A DNA stretch of 64,000 bases, taken from Sporisorium sorghi. Taxonomy: Eukaryota > Basidiomycota > Ustilaginomycetes > Ustilaginales > Ustilaginaceae. The stretch spans positions 1 to 64,000 of the forward strand of contig JALCCG010000015.1 in assembly GCA_023212695.1 (NCBI GenBank), written 5' to 3'. Numbering within the stretch: the first letter of the stretch is position 1; every line of letters begins with the position of its first letter. The position numbers and the translations under genes are program-made. The notes below the pieces were generated by a model. That model worked only from the letters and a program-made list of their open reading frames with translations. It was not told the origin of the DNA and made no database searches. Shown here piece after piece: positions 28,501 to 37,729 of this stretch.

Positions 28501-30402
28501 TCACTTCTTGAGCGTGTACTCCCAAGCGTCGTTCGCCAGACGCTCGATCTTGCCGTTGACCTCGTTCTCCATGTCCTCCATGTACTGCTGCATCTTGTCC
28601 AGGTACGCTGGGTCGGCGGCGCCCAGGATGCGCACTGCGAGCAGCGCCGCGTTGGTGCTGTTGTTGATGGCCACCGTCGCGACCGGAATGCCTCGGGGCA
28701 TCTGCACGATGCTGTGCAGCGAGTCGACGCCGTCCAGCGTGCTGCCCTTCACTGGCACGCCAATGACCGGCAGTGCCGTCTGAGCCGCCACCATTCCGGG
28801 CAAGTGAGCCGCGCCACCCGCACCGGCGATGATGACCCGCAACCCGCGAGCAGGCGCGCTGCGCGCGTACGTGCGCATGCGGTCCGGCGTGCGGTGCGCA
28901 CTGACGATCGTCAGCTCAAACGGCACCTCGAACTTCTTGAGGATCTCCGCTGCCGCCATCATCACGGGCAGGTCGCTGTCCGAGCCCATGATGATGCCCA
29001 CCAACGGCTGAGGGTGCGAAAAGTCCGCCGCCGTCTTGGGCGACGGTGCAGCGTGCGATGCCGAACCCGTCGTCGACGTCGACGAAGCCGACGCGAGAGC
29101 AGCCACAACGCCAGGCAGCGTGAGTTCAGTGGGGAGCTTGCCGCCCTCTTCCGCCAGCTGCGTCGCCTTGCCGAGCGCCTCGTCCACCACGCGCAGACGC
29201 GATCGCACCTGTGCGTCGTTCTGGCCCACAATGGTGATGTGACCCATCTTCCTGCCCTTGCGGCAGCCTGCCTTGCCGTACAGATGGCAGGTGGTGCCGG
29301 GAACATCGAGGCTGACGACCGCAGGCACCAGCGTCTTGGCCACTGCGTCTTCGTCCTTGTCCGAATCGGCCAGCCCGAGAATGTTGATCATGGCAGCCGC
29401 CGGAACCTTGAGTGCAGTGCTGCCCAGTGGCAAACCCAGAATAGCTCGCACGTGGTTCTCGTACTGGCTCGTGTCGGCGGCTTCGATCGTGTAGTGACCC
29501 GAGTTGTGCGGTCGTGGTGCGATTTCATTGATGAGCAGCTCGCCGTCGGGCATCAGGAACATCTCGACGCCAAAGACACCCGCTCCGCCAAATGTGGCCA
29601 CCGCCTGCTCGGCGATCTTTCGTGCACGAGCCTCGACACCCGGGTCGGCCGTTCGCAGCGGAGCAAAGACCGTGTGGCAGATGCTGTTCTTGTGCACCGT
29701 CTCGACGGCGGGGTAGGCCCTCACTTCGCCCGTAGCGCTGCGCACCACCATCACGGCCACTTCGCGCTCGAACGGCGCCCACTTTTCGGCGTAGAGGCCG
29801 CGCTTGCCATCCCCGAGCGCGGCAACGGCGGCGGTGGCCTGGTCGGCAGATCGGACGACGTAGTTGCCCTTGCCGTCGTACGCCTGCGTCCTCGACTTGA
29901 GCATGAGCGGGAAGCCGAACGTCTTGCCGGTCTCGGCAACGGCTTCGATCTGTGCAGAGCGCGCCTGCGCAGCGTCGGTGACCTTGGACATGTCCTCGGG
30001 ACCTACGGCGACGTATTCGGCGAGGGGCAGTCCTTTGCTGGCGAGATGCACCTTTTGGAGGTACTTGTCCTGAATGAGCGCGATGGTGCTAGGAAGAGGG
30101 TGGACCGCATCGACCAGCTTGTCGTCAAGCACCTTTTGGAGCTGGGTGGCATCGACGTGCTCGATCTCGATGGTGAGCACCTCGACCTGCGAAGCGAGCT
30201 GACGGATCTTTTCTGGGTCGGCAAAGCTGCCGTCGATGTGTTGCGACTTGCCGTCTGGGCCGGGGAGGTAGTTGATCTGTTTGGCAGGTGCCGTGTCGCC
30301 GACGTCGAGCAGCTTGACCTGAACATTGAGGCGAGCCGCAGCTTCGACAAACATGCGGCCTAGCTGGCCGGCGCCGAGCACACCTACGACCCTGTGTTCC
30401 AT
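28501..30402 (-). CDS. ADE2: Phosphoribosylaminoimidazole carboxylase
   Basis: The 633-residue product carries both halves of fungal Ade2. The N-terminal ATP-grasp (PurK-like) part starts [13 protein letters not shown] and includes [18 protein letters not shown]. The C-terminal PurE-like mutase part starts [10 protein letters not shown] (near residue 465), with SAHRTPDRM and [11 protein letters not shown]. It makes carboxyaminoimidazole ribonucleotide from AIR in purine synthesis; loss gives red adenine auxotrophs in yeasts. I chose the ATG at 30402 because [17 protein letters not shown] aligns with the start of known Ade2 proteins. Another in-frame ATG at 30546 would add 48 Ser-rich residues and lies immediately after a 57-base T run on the coding strand. 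A linker of about 40 residues with Ser, Thr and Ala joins the two domains. Single exon. Confidence 0.97.
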   Translation of the reverse strand: MEHRVVGVLGAGQLGRMFVEAAARLNVQVKLLDVGDTAPAKQINYLPGPDGKSQHIDGSFADPEKIRQLASQVEVLTIEIEHVDATQLQKVLDDKLVDAVHPLPSTIALIQDKYLQKVHLASKGLPLAEYVAVGPEDMSKVTDAAQARSAQIEAVAETGKTFGFPLMLKSRTQAYDGKGNYVVRSADQATAAVAALGDGKRGLYAEKWAPFEREVAVMVVRSATGEVRAYPAVETVHKNSICHTVFAPLRTADPGVEARARKIAEQAVATFGGAGVFGVEMFLMPDGELLINEIAPRPHNSGHYTIEAADTSQYENHVRAILGLPLGSTALKVPAAAMINILGLADSDKDEDAVAKTLVPAVVSLDVPGTTCHLYGKAGCRKGRKMGHITIVGQNDAQVRSRLRVVDEALGKATQLAEEGGKLPTELTLPGVVAALASASSTSTTGSASHAAPSPKTAADFSHPQPLVGIIMGSDSDLPVMMAAAEILKKFEVPFELTIVSAHRTPDRMRTYARSAPARGLRVIIAGAGGAAHLPGMVAAQTALPVIGVPVKGSTLDGVDSLHSIVQMPRGIPVATVAINNSTNAALLAVRILGAADPAYLDKMQQYMEDMENEVNGKIERLANDAWEYTLKK

Positions 30403-30551
30403 CTTTGCGGTGTTGTGGGGAGAGGTGAAATCTGAGATGGCCTGGGATGCGGAGGTGTTGGTGGAGACTAGGAAGATGCCAGAGCTCGCTATCGCAACGG
30501 CTTCTGATTGGAGGTACGAAGATTTAGAGTGCGTCTGAAGAGTCATGCCGG

Positions 30552-30608
<57 letters not shown>
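30552..30608. repeat. Poly(A) tract, A57
   Basis: This is an uninterrupted run of 57 A, the longest homopolymer in the window, followed directly by GGTCCA. On the ADE2 strand it is T57 ending 6 bp before an in-frame upstream ATG and about 150 bp before the chosen ATG. Confidence 0.9.
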
Positions 30609-30610
<2 letters not shown>

Positions 30611-31474
30611 TCCAAGTTCGGAAGACGGACGAAGCGGTCACGTGCAAAAATGGAGCTCAAGATGTTAGACCTCGTCTCCACAGCTGTCAATGCGCAGGGC
30701 TTCGCTGTGCATGGAAGCGCCGTGCAGCGCATTCATTGCTCTGCAGTTGAGCGCTCCTCTGCCATAAATCCATCGCTTCCTCTGAAAAGAAGATGGCTGT
30801 ATGCCTCTAGCTGGCCGACGATTGTGCCGCTTTTCGGCCAGTTGCAGATGCAATGGCGGAGGCAGAAAGCTCTCAGCAGCGGCTGTGGCCGTGACCGTGG
30901 CCGTGGCTGTGCCGCGTTTTCGGCTCGAGCGCTCTTTCGCCCATTCTCTGGGAAAGGAGAGCTCATGGGAAAATGCCGAGCAGACTCGCTCGCGTGTTGC
31001 GGCCGCAAGCGAGGCAAAAGCGGGGCAAAAGCGGGGCAAAAAAAGTGGTCTGGACCCATCAAGGCACTTTGTGACTGAGTCGCACTTTCTTTCTCGTTTC
31101 GCCAGAACCCAAGAAGCCCTTTTCTGGTTTCACGCCTTGCTGCATTTTTCGCATCGACAGCCGTCGTTTGACACACCGCACGCTCTCCCTCTCTCTTCGT
31201 GGCGCACAAACTTTTTTCTCCCCTCTCTCTCTGATGCAGGCATCCGCAGAGGCCCTGCATAAGTAACACTCAACCGCAGCTTGCTGAAAGAGGTCGTGTC
31301 CTCATGACCAGGGCAGCTTCAGCACGTCTCTTGCTTTTCATTCGTCAATAAGCTCAAGCTCAAGCTGACTGGCTCTACAACCGGGCATGCGCATGCCAAC
31401 ACCGATGTCAGTGTGGTGAGTGTCAGGGCAGAGCAGATGGACACACCGTGTGACATTGCGTGTGGGAGACGGAA

Positions 31475-31500
31475 AGAGAGAGAGAGAGAGAGAGAGAGAG
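31475..31500. repeat. (AG)13 microsatellite
   Basis: Thirteen AG units lie in the ADE2/CBS-gene divergent region. No function can be assigned. Confidence 0.85.
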
Positions 31501-32148
31501 CCTAGGCTTAAACGAGAAGGCTCGAGCGCGACACAGCCAAGGCTTTTGAAGCCATTGTCTTGACAGGGTAGTGTCTTGTCTTCGGCTGCCGTTTCAGGCG
31601 GAGTTTGGAAAAAGGACAAAGACCATGCAACGCAACACAAAGTGCGCTTAGCCTGTTGCCTCTGTTTCTGTTCCGCAGCCTGGCATCCGCGCTTTGGTCG
31701 GCTCCTTTGCTTGGACACTTGCGATAGCGAAGCTCTGGCTCCAGCGAGACAGACGCTCGAGGGCACGTCAAATGCAATCGAGAGAGAGGCTTTCAGAATG
31801 TCATTCTGCAGAGGTTGTCTCGTGTGAGAGTGTGTGAGCCTAGCTGTCTTTCTGCCGCTGCTTCTTGGCAGCTCGCAACTCACCATTCGTCCACCATCTC
31901 GACATCCTCCGCACAGTATAAGTCATACATGTCCAAGTGACAGGCGTGTTTGCTTTGCTCTGCATTGGTCATTCGCACGCCTGCCAGCTTTAGACCTCCA
32001 GAGTTCCCTTCCGACAGCTGCATTGCAGGCTCGGCCAAGCTTTGAAAGCTTTGCGTTCTGCACATCGGCACATCCGGGCTTCTTGTCTTCAAAACGTTCA
32101 GCCTCTCTTCAACCGCAGTCGGAAACAAGCCGACACGCTCAGCACACG

Positions 32149-34059
32149 ATGGCGCTGCCTCAAACCAGACCAATCTCGATCCCCGTTTCGACCTCTCCTC
32201 GCTCCTCTTCTCCACGAAACCACTTTCGCACCAGCTCCGATGCTGGCTCAGACGTCTCAGTCAGCCTACCGCTGTCTGTCAGCACAGCCTTCCCTTTCAC
32301 GGCTGCGCACGATCCATTCGCTGCGTTCCAGCTTCAGCAAACGCTAGCATGCTTCACAGCTCGTGACATTCTCTCCTGCAACACCAGCACACGCTCGCGC
32401 CTCGTCGTGCTTCCGGACAACATCAGCATCGAAGCTGCAGGCGAGCGACTCGCTGAAGCGGACGACGGAGAGACATGGATCATCCTCAAGAGCAACGAAG
32501 GCAAGACTACCAACGTTTCTACTGGCGTATCCAAGCTTCGAGCCTCTGAATGTGCCGGTCTGCTCGGTCTGGAAGATCTTTCTGCATTCTTCGCTGCCGT
32601 GTTCGGCCCGCACTTTACCAAAGGTGCCTTCTCGCGTTCGAGCAGCGGCGGCGCTCACGAACCGATCTCCCCACCGGCTTCCCCGAGTCTGGATTCTTCT
32701 CGCAATGCTCACAAAGACGTAGACGCACAAGTCGAGGCCATTCGCGCTCGACTCGACACCAGGACGCCTGTCACTGCCGCTCTGGTCTCGAATCTGTCTG
32801 GCAGTAACGCTGTCTGCCACGTATCGCTACAGACCTCGCTTCACGAAATTGTTGGCGAGCTCAGCCGAGATCAAGTGAGCTGCCTGGTCGTGTCAGACCT
32901 CGAGCAAGGCCAAGATGGCGCTGTTTGCGGCATCCTGACCGCATCGGATGTCGTCGCTTTTCTTGTGGCTGAAGCCGAGAATGATGGCACTCTGGCCACC
33001 GCCTTTGCCTCTACGCTCGATGTCCTGTCGCCATCGTTGCTGCAGCAGCCAGCCGCCGTCATCTCGGGCGACAAGAGCACCGTCGACGCCCTCGTCCGCA
33101 TGCAATCGGAACAGGTATCGGTGCTCGGCGTCAAGGATCCACTGGGCGGACTCATCTCGCCCATCTCGTCTCGCGAACTCTCGCAAGAGATCCTGCGATC
33201 GTCGTCGCGCAAGATCCTCACGACGCCTTTGTCGTCCTTGGTAAAAGACATTCGATCGAGACATCCACAGGGAACCGATGGAAAGGACATGCATCCCGCC
33301 ATCTCCATCAGCAGCTCTTCGTCCGTAGGCCGAGCTGCCTCGATGTTACTCGCGACCAAGGCTGGCGGCGTCTTTGTCGTCGAAGAGCCGCGCGTCGTCA
33401 TGAGTCCGCCGTTCTCGTGCGTCTCTGCCTCGCCGGCCAAGGAACTGTCATCCCTTTCGCTCGACGCAGATGTGATGCCGCTCAGCAGGTCGGTGAGCTT
33501 CACACCGGCGCCGACCCAGAAGCATCGTCGATCCTCGACGCAGTTCTGGACCACACCGCGCGCTTCCATCAGCGGCGTACCTGGTGAGGCAGCAGCGCAT
33601 CCTGCCCTGCCCAACTTTGCGCTTGGCGGTGGCAGCGCTGCGGACACTGCCCTCACTCGCAGAGCCAGTCTGAAGCCGGAGTCGTCCGCGTCTTCATCGG
33701 TGAGCTCTGTGTCAGCCAAAAGCACAGGTCCCACCATGCCCGCTCATCTCCGCACACCCTCCTTTTCACGCACGCATCGACCGCGGTCCTTGTCGCTGGC
33801 CCACTTCGCAGTGGACGAGTCGGCCATGTTCAAGCAATTCAGCGGCCAGGGATCGTGGACGCCATCTACGCTGACACCGAGCTCGAGTGTCTCGTCGGCA
33901 GGCTCGCCCTCTTCTCCGTTTGGCAACATGCTCGCCTCTGGCTTCTTTGGCGAGGTGAAGCAGCATGGCATAGCGAGACGGGTGGTGACGATGAAGACCA
34001 TCTTGCGCTCTCTGCTGGCAGCTACGGCGACCAGCAATGAGGATGCGGTCGTCGCCTGA
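32149..34059 (+). CDS. CBS-domain protein, Sds23/Snf4-like
   Basis: This 636-residue product shows what look like four CBS motifs. The first is around residues 70-160 (SRLVVLPDNISIEAA...GLLGLEDLSAFFAAVF). The second lies near 210-290 (SCLVVSD...VCGILTASDVVAFLV). The third is near 300-360 (VDALVRMQSEQVSVLGVKD...GLISPISSRELSQEIL). The fourth is split: SSSSVGRAASMLLATKAGGVFVVEE near 385-410 and RRVVTMKTILRSLL near 610. Between those halves is about 190 residues of Ser/Pro-rich sequence. Four-CBS proteins such as Snf4 (AMPK gamma) and Sds23 sense adenine nucleotides or regulate phosphatases and nutrient signalling. I favour Sds23-like over AMPK gamma but cannot settle it. The only in-frame ATG before the conserved part is at 32149. 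Confidence 0.75.
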   Translation: MALPQTRPISIPVSTSPRSSSPRNHFRTSSDAGSDVSVSLPLSVSTAFPFTAAHDPFAAFQLQQTLACFTARDILSCNTSTRSRLVVLPDNISIEAAGERLAEADDGETWIILKSNEGKTTNVSTGVSKLRASECAGLLGLEDLSAFFAAVFGPHFTKGAFSRSSSGGAHEPISPPASPSLDSSRNAHKDVDAQVEAIRARLDTRTPVTAALVSNLSGSNAVCHVSLQTSLHEIVGELSRDQVSCLVVSDLEQGQDGAVCGILTASDVVAFLVAEAENDGTLATAFASTLDVLSPSLLQQPAAVISGDKSTVDALVRMQSEQVSVLGVKDPLGGLISPISSRELSQEILRSSSRKILTTPLSSLVKDIRSRHPQGTDGKDMHPAISISSSSSVGRAASMLLATKAGGVFVVEEPRVVMSPPFSCVSASPAKELSSLSLDADVMPLSRSVSFTPAPTQKHRRSSTQFWTTPRASISGVPGEAAAHPALPNFALGGGSAADTALTRRASLKPESSASSSVSSVSAKSTGPTMPAHLRTPSFSRTHRPRSLSLAHFAVDESAMFKQFSGQGSWTPSTLTPSSSVSSAGSPSSPFGNMLASGFFGEVKQHGIARRVVTMKTILRSLLAATATSNEDAVVA

Positions 34060-34835
34060 TCTGCACAGGGCCTACGCCAGCTCAACACTCTATCTACTAG
34101 AGTAGAATCATGTTCACCTCCTCACCATCAGATTCTCGCCCGTCTCTGTTTGCATTTTCTCTCACTCCGTCACGTTTTCTGTCGCCTCGATCGCTGGTCT
34201 CTTTCCTCGTACTGTTCGCAAGTGCTTTCTCAATGTCTTTCCGTAGTCGCATCCTGTTTTTGTCTTGTAACGTCATCGTTGTTTGCTCGCAATGTCTGTT
34301 CAGCATATGTTGTTTCTGATCGTGGATCTGCTTGCGTTGCACTGTGAGCCAGTTTTAAAGCTTTCGGTCGAGGGTGATGTGTAGGATGGAGAGGGTCGTT
34401 TGGGTCTGAGCAGCACATCTGAATGCGCGCAAAGAGCGACCCTTCGCTGAGACGTGGAAGAGGGAAAAAGTGTTGGTTGGCGTGTGTTGTTCGAAATTGG
34501 CTTGGACCGTCGCACGACGCGTCTCAAACAACACTTTTCGAGCGACACTGCTAAAGTGCCTGACAAGCGCGTCTCGAATCAGAGTCAGAAAAAAACATGC
34601 GGGAACCAAGGCTCTTTGGTCCTTCCGCCTTCCACCTCTGCACCACCATCTTCCACCTCTCCGCTTTCTGCCTCTCTGCACCCGTCGACCTCCTCCGCAA
34701 ACCAGCGGTTCTGAAAGCATATCTTCAACGAGCTCGGAACGGATCGATTTCCTCGGACACAACCCTTTCGGACGCGCCTCGAACCACTCGCTCGTGAATC
34801 TCGGTGTCAAAGATCGCCAAGTAATACTCTCGACC
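34060..34835. other. Intergenic, ASK1 promoter
   Basis: This is about 780 bp. A T-rich plus-strand part (34100-34320) probably contains the CBS gene's 3' end, and a C/T-rich part near 34620-34720 probably belongs to the ASK1 leader. No supported gene is present. The ASK1 frame is open from 34470 but has no ATG before 34836. Confidence 0.5.
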
Positions 34836-37145
34836 ATGTCGCTACATCCACGTCAGTCGCTGCATCCAGCAGCCATGAACCACAACGCTGCAATGCCACA
34901 GCAGCAACACTCGGTCACCGAGCAGATCATGCAGCTCGACCAGGCCATCACACTCACTTTACAAGAAATCGATCAGAACTTTGCAACCGCGCACCAGATC
35001 GTCACATCACGCATCCTCCCGGCCGTCAAGGAGTATGGCGTAGCAAGTGCACGCGTATGGCAAGGCGCCAAGTTCTGGAAGACCTTCTACGAGGTGTCGG
35101 CCAACGTCTCGCTCTCTGCCCATACTCTTAACGAATCCGAGTTCGATGCCAACTCCCAGGGCGGCGACGTGACGCAGAGCGGCAACGACTCGCGCGAGAA
35201 TGCCACCTTCACCAGCGACGACGACGGACGCAGCCCACGCTCCGAGGCGGGCTCCATCATCTACACTGACATTGATGCGTCGCTGGCGTCCAATGATCGT
35301 GATGCAGATGTTCAAGACGCTGCCGACGAGAGCGTCGAACAGGCGCCAGCGGATCGAGCGCGCGCCGCCTCGCCTCCTCGTTTCAGTAACGCATCCATGG
35401 CCGCAGCAGCTCGACGAGAAGCAGCACAGCGCAAGCAGCAAAAGCCGCACGATCGCGAAGACCAAGAAAACATGTTTGATCCCGCCGAGTCGCCGTTCGA
35501 GCGTCTGCGCCGCGACATCACCTCTGGCCTCGGAAAGGGCATGGCGGATCCCAGCATGGACCAGAGCTCCTTCTTGGCCAACTCCAAAGCCCAGGGCAAG
35601 TTTGGCACAGCAGACACCGAGCGAGACCGCGCTGCGCTGGCGCAAGGCATCGAGAACCTCGGCACCACTCACGCTGGACGAGGCGGACGCACGTACGACC
35701 CGGACAGCTCCAACGTTTCGTCGGTGCACGATCTTCCGGCCTTCAAGTCGACCGCTGCGTCGGCTGGCCGCATGAAGACGTCGTCGACGCCCAAGAAAGG
35801 CGCGCTGCTCAACAAGGTGCTCGACTCGGAGCACAAACGCAATAAGGGTCGGCTCAGCTACACCAAGATCCAGGCGACGCCTCGAGGCTCGCAGTCCAAG
35901 TCGAATCCTTTCGCTCCGCCGAGCGTGCGCATGTGGGACGGTATTGTCGATCTGCGCAAGACGCCGCTCACGTCCAAGATCAAGGGCTCCAAGTCATCTT
36001 CCAAGACGGCTGCGAGCAGCAAGGGCGGCACCTCCAAGCACCACGGCGCCGAGGACGACGCGGAGTGGGACTCGGACTCGTCGGACAAGGACTCGCTGGA
36101 ATGGCCCGCTGGCATGTCTCCTCCCGTGACGATGCAGTTCTCGGTACCGCAGAGCCGATACGCGCAGACGCCCGCCAAGGAAGCGGCAAGGATGATGGTG
36201 GACGATCTGCTTCGAAGTGTGGGTGCTTCGAGCCCTGCGCCGAGGGTATGGCCAAAGAGCGCAAGCAGGCCCAAGGGCGGAGACGGTGCAGCGGCGGTGC
36301 ATGTAGCAAGCTCTCGCAAGCAGCCAGTCGCGACGCCGCTGAGGCTGGGCCGCAAGGAAGCCAGACAGCAGCGCGACAGGCAGAGCGGCGCAGGACGACG
36401 ACGAGACTCGATCCCAACGCCACCTACCCTCACCAAGCGCGGTCCGAGTCTGGCACAGGAAGCGACGCCCAACAGCAGCCAAGTTGGCGGCTCGAATGGA
36501 GGCGCATCTGCCAATGCCAGCTCGGCTGCTCTGTTGATGGATGCCGACGAAGGACTCGAGCTCAACGCTGCCGACGCGCCAGGCCTGTCGGCGTCGGAAG
36601 TGCACCACCGCTTTGGCGGGCTCCCGCTCGAAGACGACGACGATGACGATGATGACGACGACGAGTCATCCGAAAGCGAGTCGGACGATGGCGGGGACAG
36701 TATTGCCGGCTCGATGCTGTCGTCCGGCGCCAAGTTCTCGGCATCCAGCCAGAGCCGCAACGGCGGAGGCAGCCAGAACGACAACTCGGGCTGGACGAGC
36801 TCGACCATCTCGTCGTTCAACCAGCCCAAGCAGGCGGGGCGCAGCATCGAGGATGACACGCTATTCGGCGTTCGGGCACCACAGCAGCGTGTTGCCGCCG
36901 AAACACACGGCAGCCGCAGTCAGTCCTGTGGTGCTGGTGGCGCTGCGAGTGGACAGAGCAGGGCAGCGGGCGCCAAAGGCGACGACGCGCGAGGAGAAGA
37001 GTCGTTCAAGGTGTGGGGCCATGTCGACGAGATGGGCACCGTCCACGGAGGACGACCGCTGGTGGACCGCGACGACACGTACAGCGCACCAAGCCCGACG
37101 CCTTTCAACATGAACGTCGGCGCCGGCGCCAGCGCTCGCAGGTGA
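34836..37145 (+). CDS. ASK1: DASH complex subunit Ask1
   Basis: The N-terminal 90 residues carry the Ask1 domain: ITLTLQEIDQNFATAHQIVT (38-57), then SRILPAVKEYGVASARVWQG and AKFWKTFYEVSANV. The DASH (Dam1) complex rings microtubules and couples kinetochores to them; Ask1 is the subunit regulated by Cdk1 phosphorylation. The remaining roughly 680 residues are disordered, rich in Ser, Arg and acidic stretches (a run of about 12 Asp near 600), with many SP/TP sites that could be kinase targets. At 769 residues it is much longer than budding-yeast Ask1, as is usual for basidiomycete homologues with long tails. The ATG at 34836 is the first in frame; another Met, 13 residues on, would leave the domain intact. 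Single exon. Confidence 0.9.
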   Translation: MSLHPRQSLHPAAMNHNAAMPQQQHSVTEQIMQLDQAITLTLQEIDQNFATAHQIVTSRILPAVKEYGVASARVWQGAKFWKTFYEVSANVSLSAHTLNESEFDANSQGGDVTQSGNDSRENATFTSDDDGRSPRSEAGSIIYTDIDASLASNDRDADVQDAADESVEQAPADRARAASPPRFSNASMAAAARREAAQRKQQKPHDREDQENMFDPAESPFERLRRDITSGLGKGMADPSMDQSSFLANSKAQGKFGTADTERDRAALAQGIENLGTTHAGRGGRTYDPDSSNVSSVHDLPAFKSTAASAGRMKTSSTPKKGALLNKVLDSEHKRNKGRLSYTKIQATPRGSQSKSNPFAPPSVRMWDGIVDLRKTPLTSKIKGSKSSSKTAASSKGGTSKHHGAEDDAEWDSDSSDKDSLEWPAGMSPPVTMQFSVPQSRYAQTPAKEAARMMVDDLLRSVGASSPAPRVWPKSASRPKGGDGAAAVHVASSRKQPVATPLRLGRKEARQQRDRQSGAGRRRDSIPTPPTLTKRGPSLAQEATPNSSQVGGSNGGASANASSAALLMDADEGLELNAADAPGLSASEVHHRFGGLPLEDDDDDDDDDDESSESESDDGGDSIAGSMLSSGAKFSASSQSRNGGGSQNDNSGWTSSTISSFNQPKQAGRSIEDDTLFGVRAPQQRVAAETHGSRSQSCGAGGAASGQSRAAGAKGDDARGEESFKVWGHVDEMGTVHGGRPLVDRDDTYSAPSPTPFNMNVGAGASARR

Positions 37146-37729
37146 CATTCAGCGAAGAGCAAGCTGTGTTTGTACAACTAGGATTCGACTTTTTGTGCTT
37201 GTAATCTATAAGTATCGACAATCTCCGACAGATGCTTGCCCACTCATGAGGCTGTTTGTCCGAGCTGTCAACACCACCAAGAGCAGCCACCGGTTTTCTG
37301 CGAGGTTCAAAATGGCCTGGAAAATGCGGTTAAAAAATGTCGATTTTCAGGGGCGATGCGTTGCGAACGCCCGCCGACGGTCAGCTGCATGTGTCAGCGT
37401 GTGTGTGTGTGTGTGTGTGTTTTTTTTTTTTTTTTGAGTGCGGCTGAGTCGGATTCGGCCAAGTCAGAGGTGGAGTTTCGCTGTGCTGTGCTGCTGAACT
37501 GCATAAACAACACTGGCAACTCGCCTCGCCTCTGCTGCATGACGATCAAGAAAACCCTTTCTCATCCTCTACAACCCACCTTCATCTCTCGACGCCATCT
37601 ACGAGCTGCTCGAAGCCGTCAACAGATGTCTACGACCGATATCACAGCGCCATAATGAGCGCATCGACCATCACAACCGCTCTCGAGTGATCTAGTGCCA
37701 ATCCAGTGGCCTGTCAAAATTCAATCGCC
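37146..37729. other. Intergenic, dysferlin-protein promoter
   Basis: These 584 bp contain a (GT)11 repeat running into a T16 run (37399-37435), two TGTGC units at 37482-37491 and C/T-rich leader sequence from 37520. No gene is seen. Confidence 0.55.
37399..37435. repeat. (GT)11-T16 composite repeat
   Basis: Eleven GT units pass directly into a 16-base T run, about 300 bp upstream of the dysferlin-domain gene start. Confidence 0.85.

Larger units (their letters stand above)
30403..32148. other. Divergent intergenic region, ADE2 and CBS-protein promoters
   Basis: In 1.75 kb no supported gene is seen. It contains the A57 tract beside ADE2, a GCGGGGCAAAA-type tandem near 31010-31040, an (AG)13 repeat at 31475-31500 and CT-rich plus-strand sequence toward the CBS gene. 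The frame of the CBS gene is open from 31834 but without an ATG until 32149. Confidence 0.5.

Noticed and set aside
28120..30363. 747-codon plus-strand ORF
   Set aside because: It is antisense to ADE2; no domain is seen and the composition is Arg/Val/His-rich as expected of a shadow frame.
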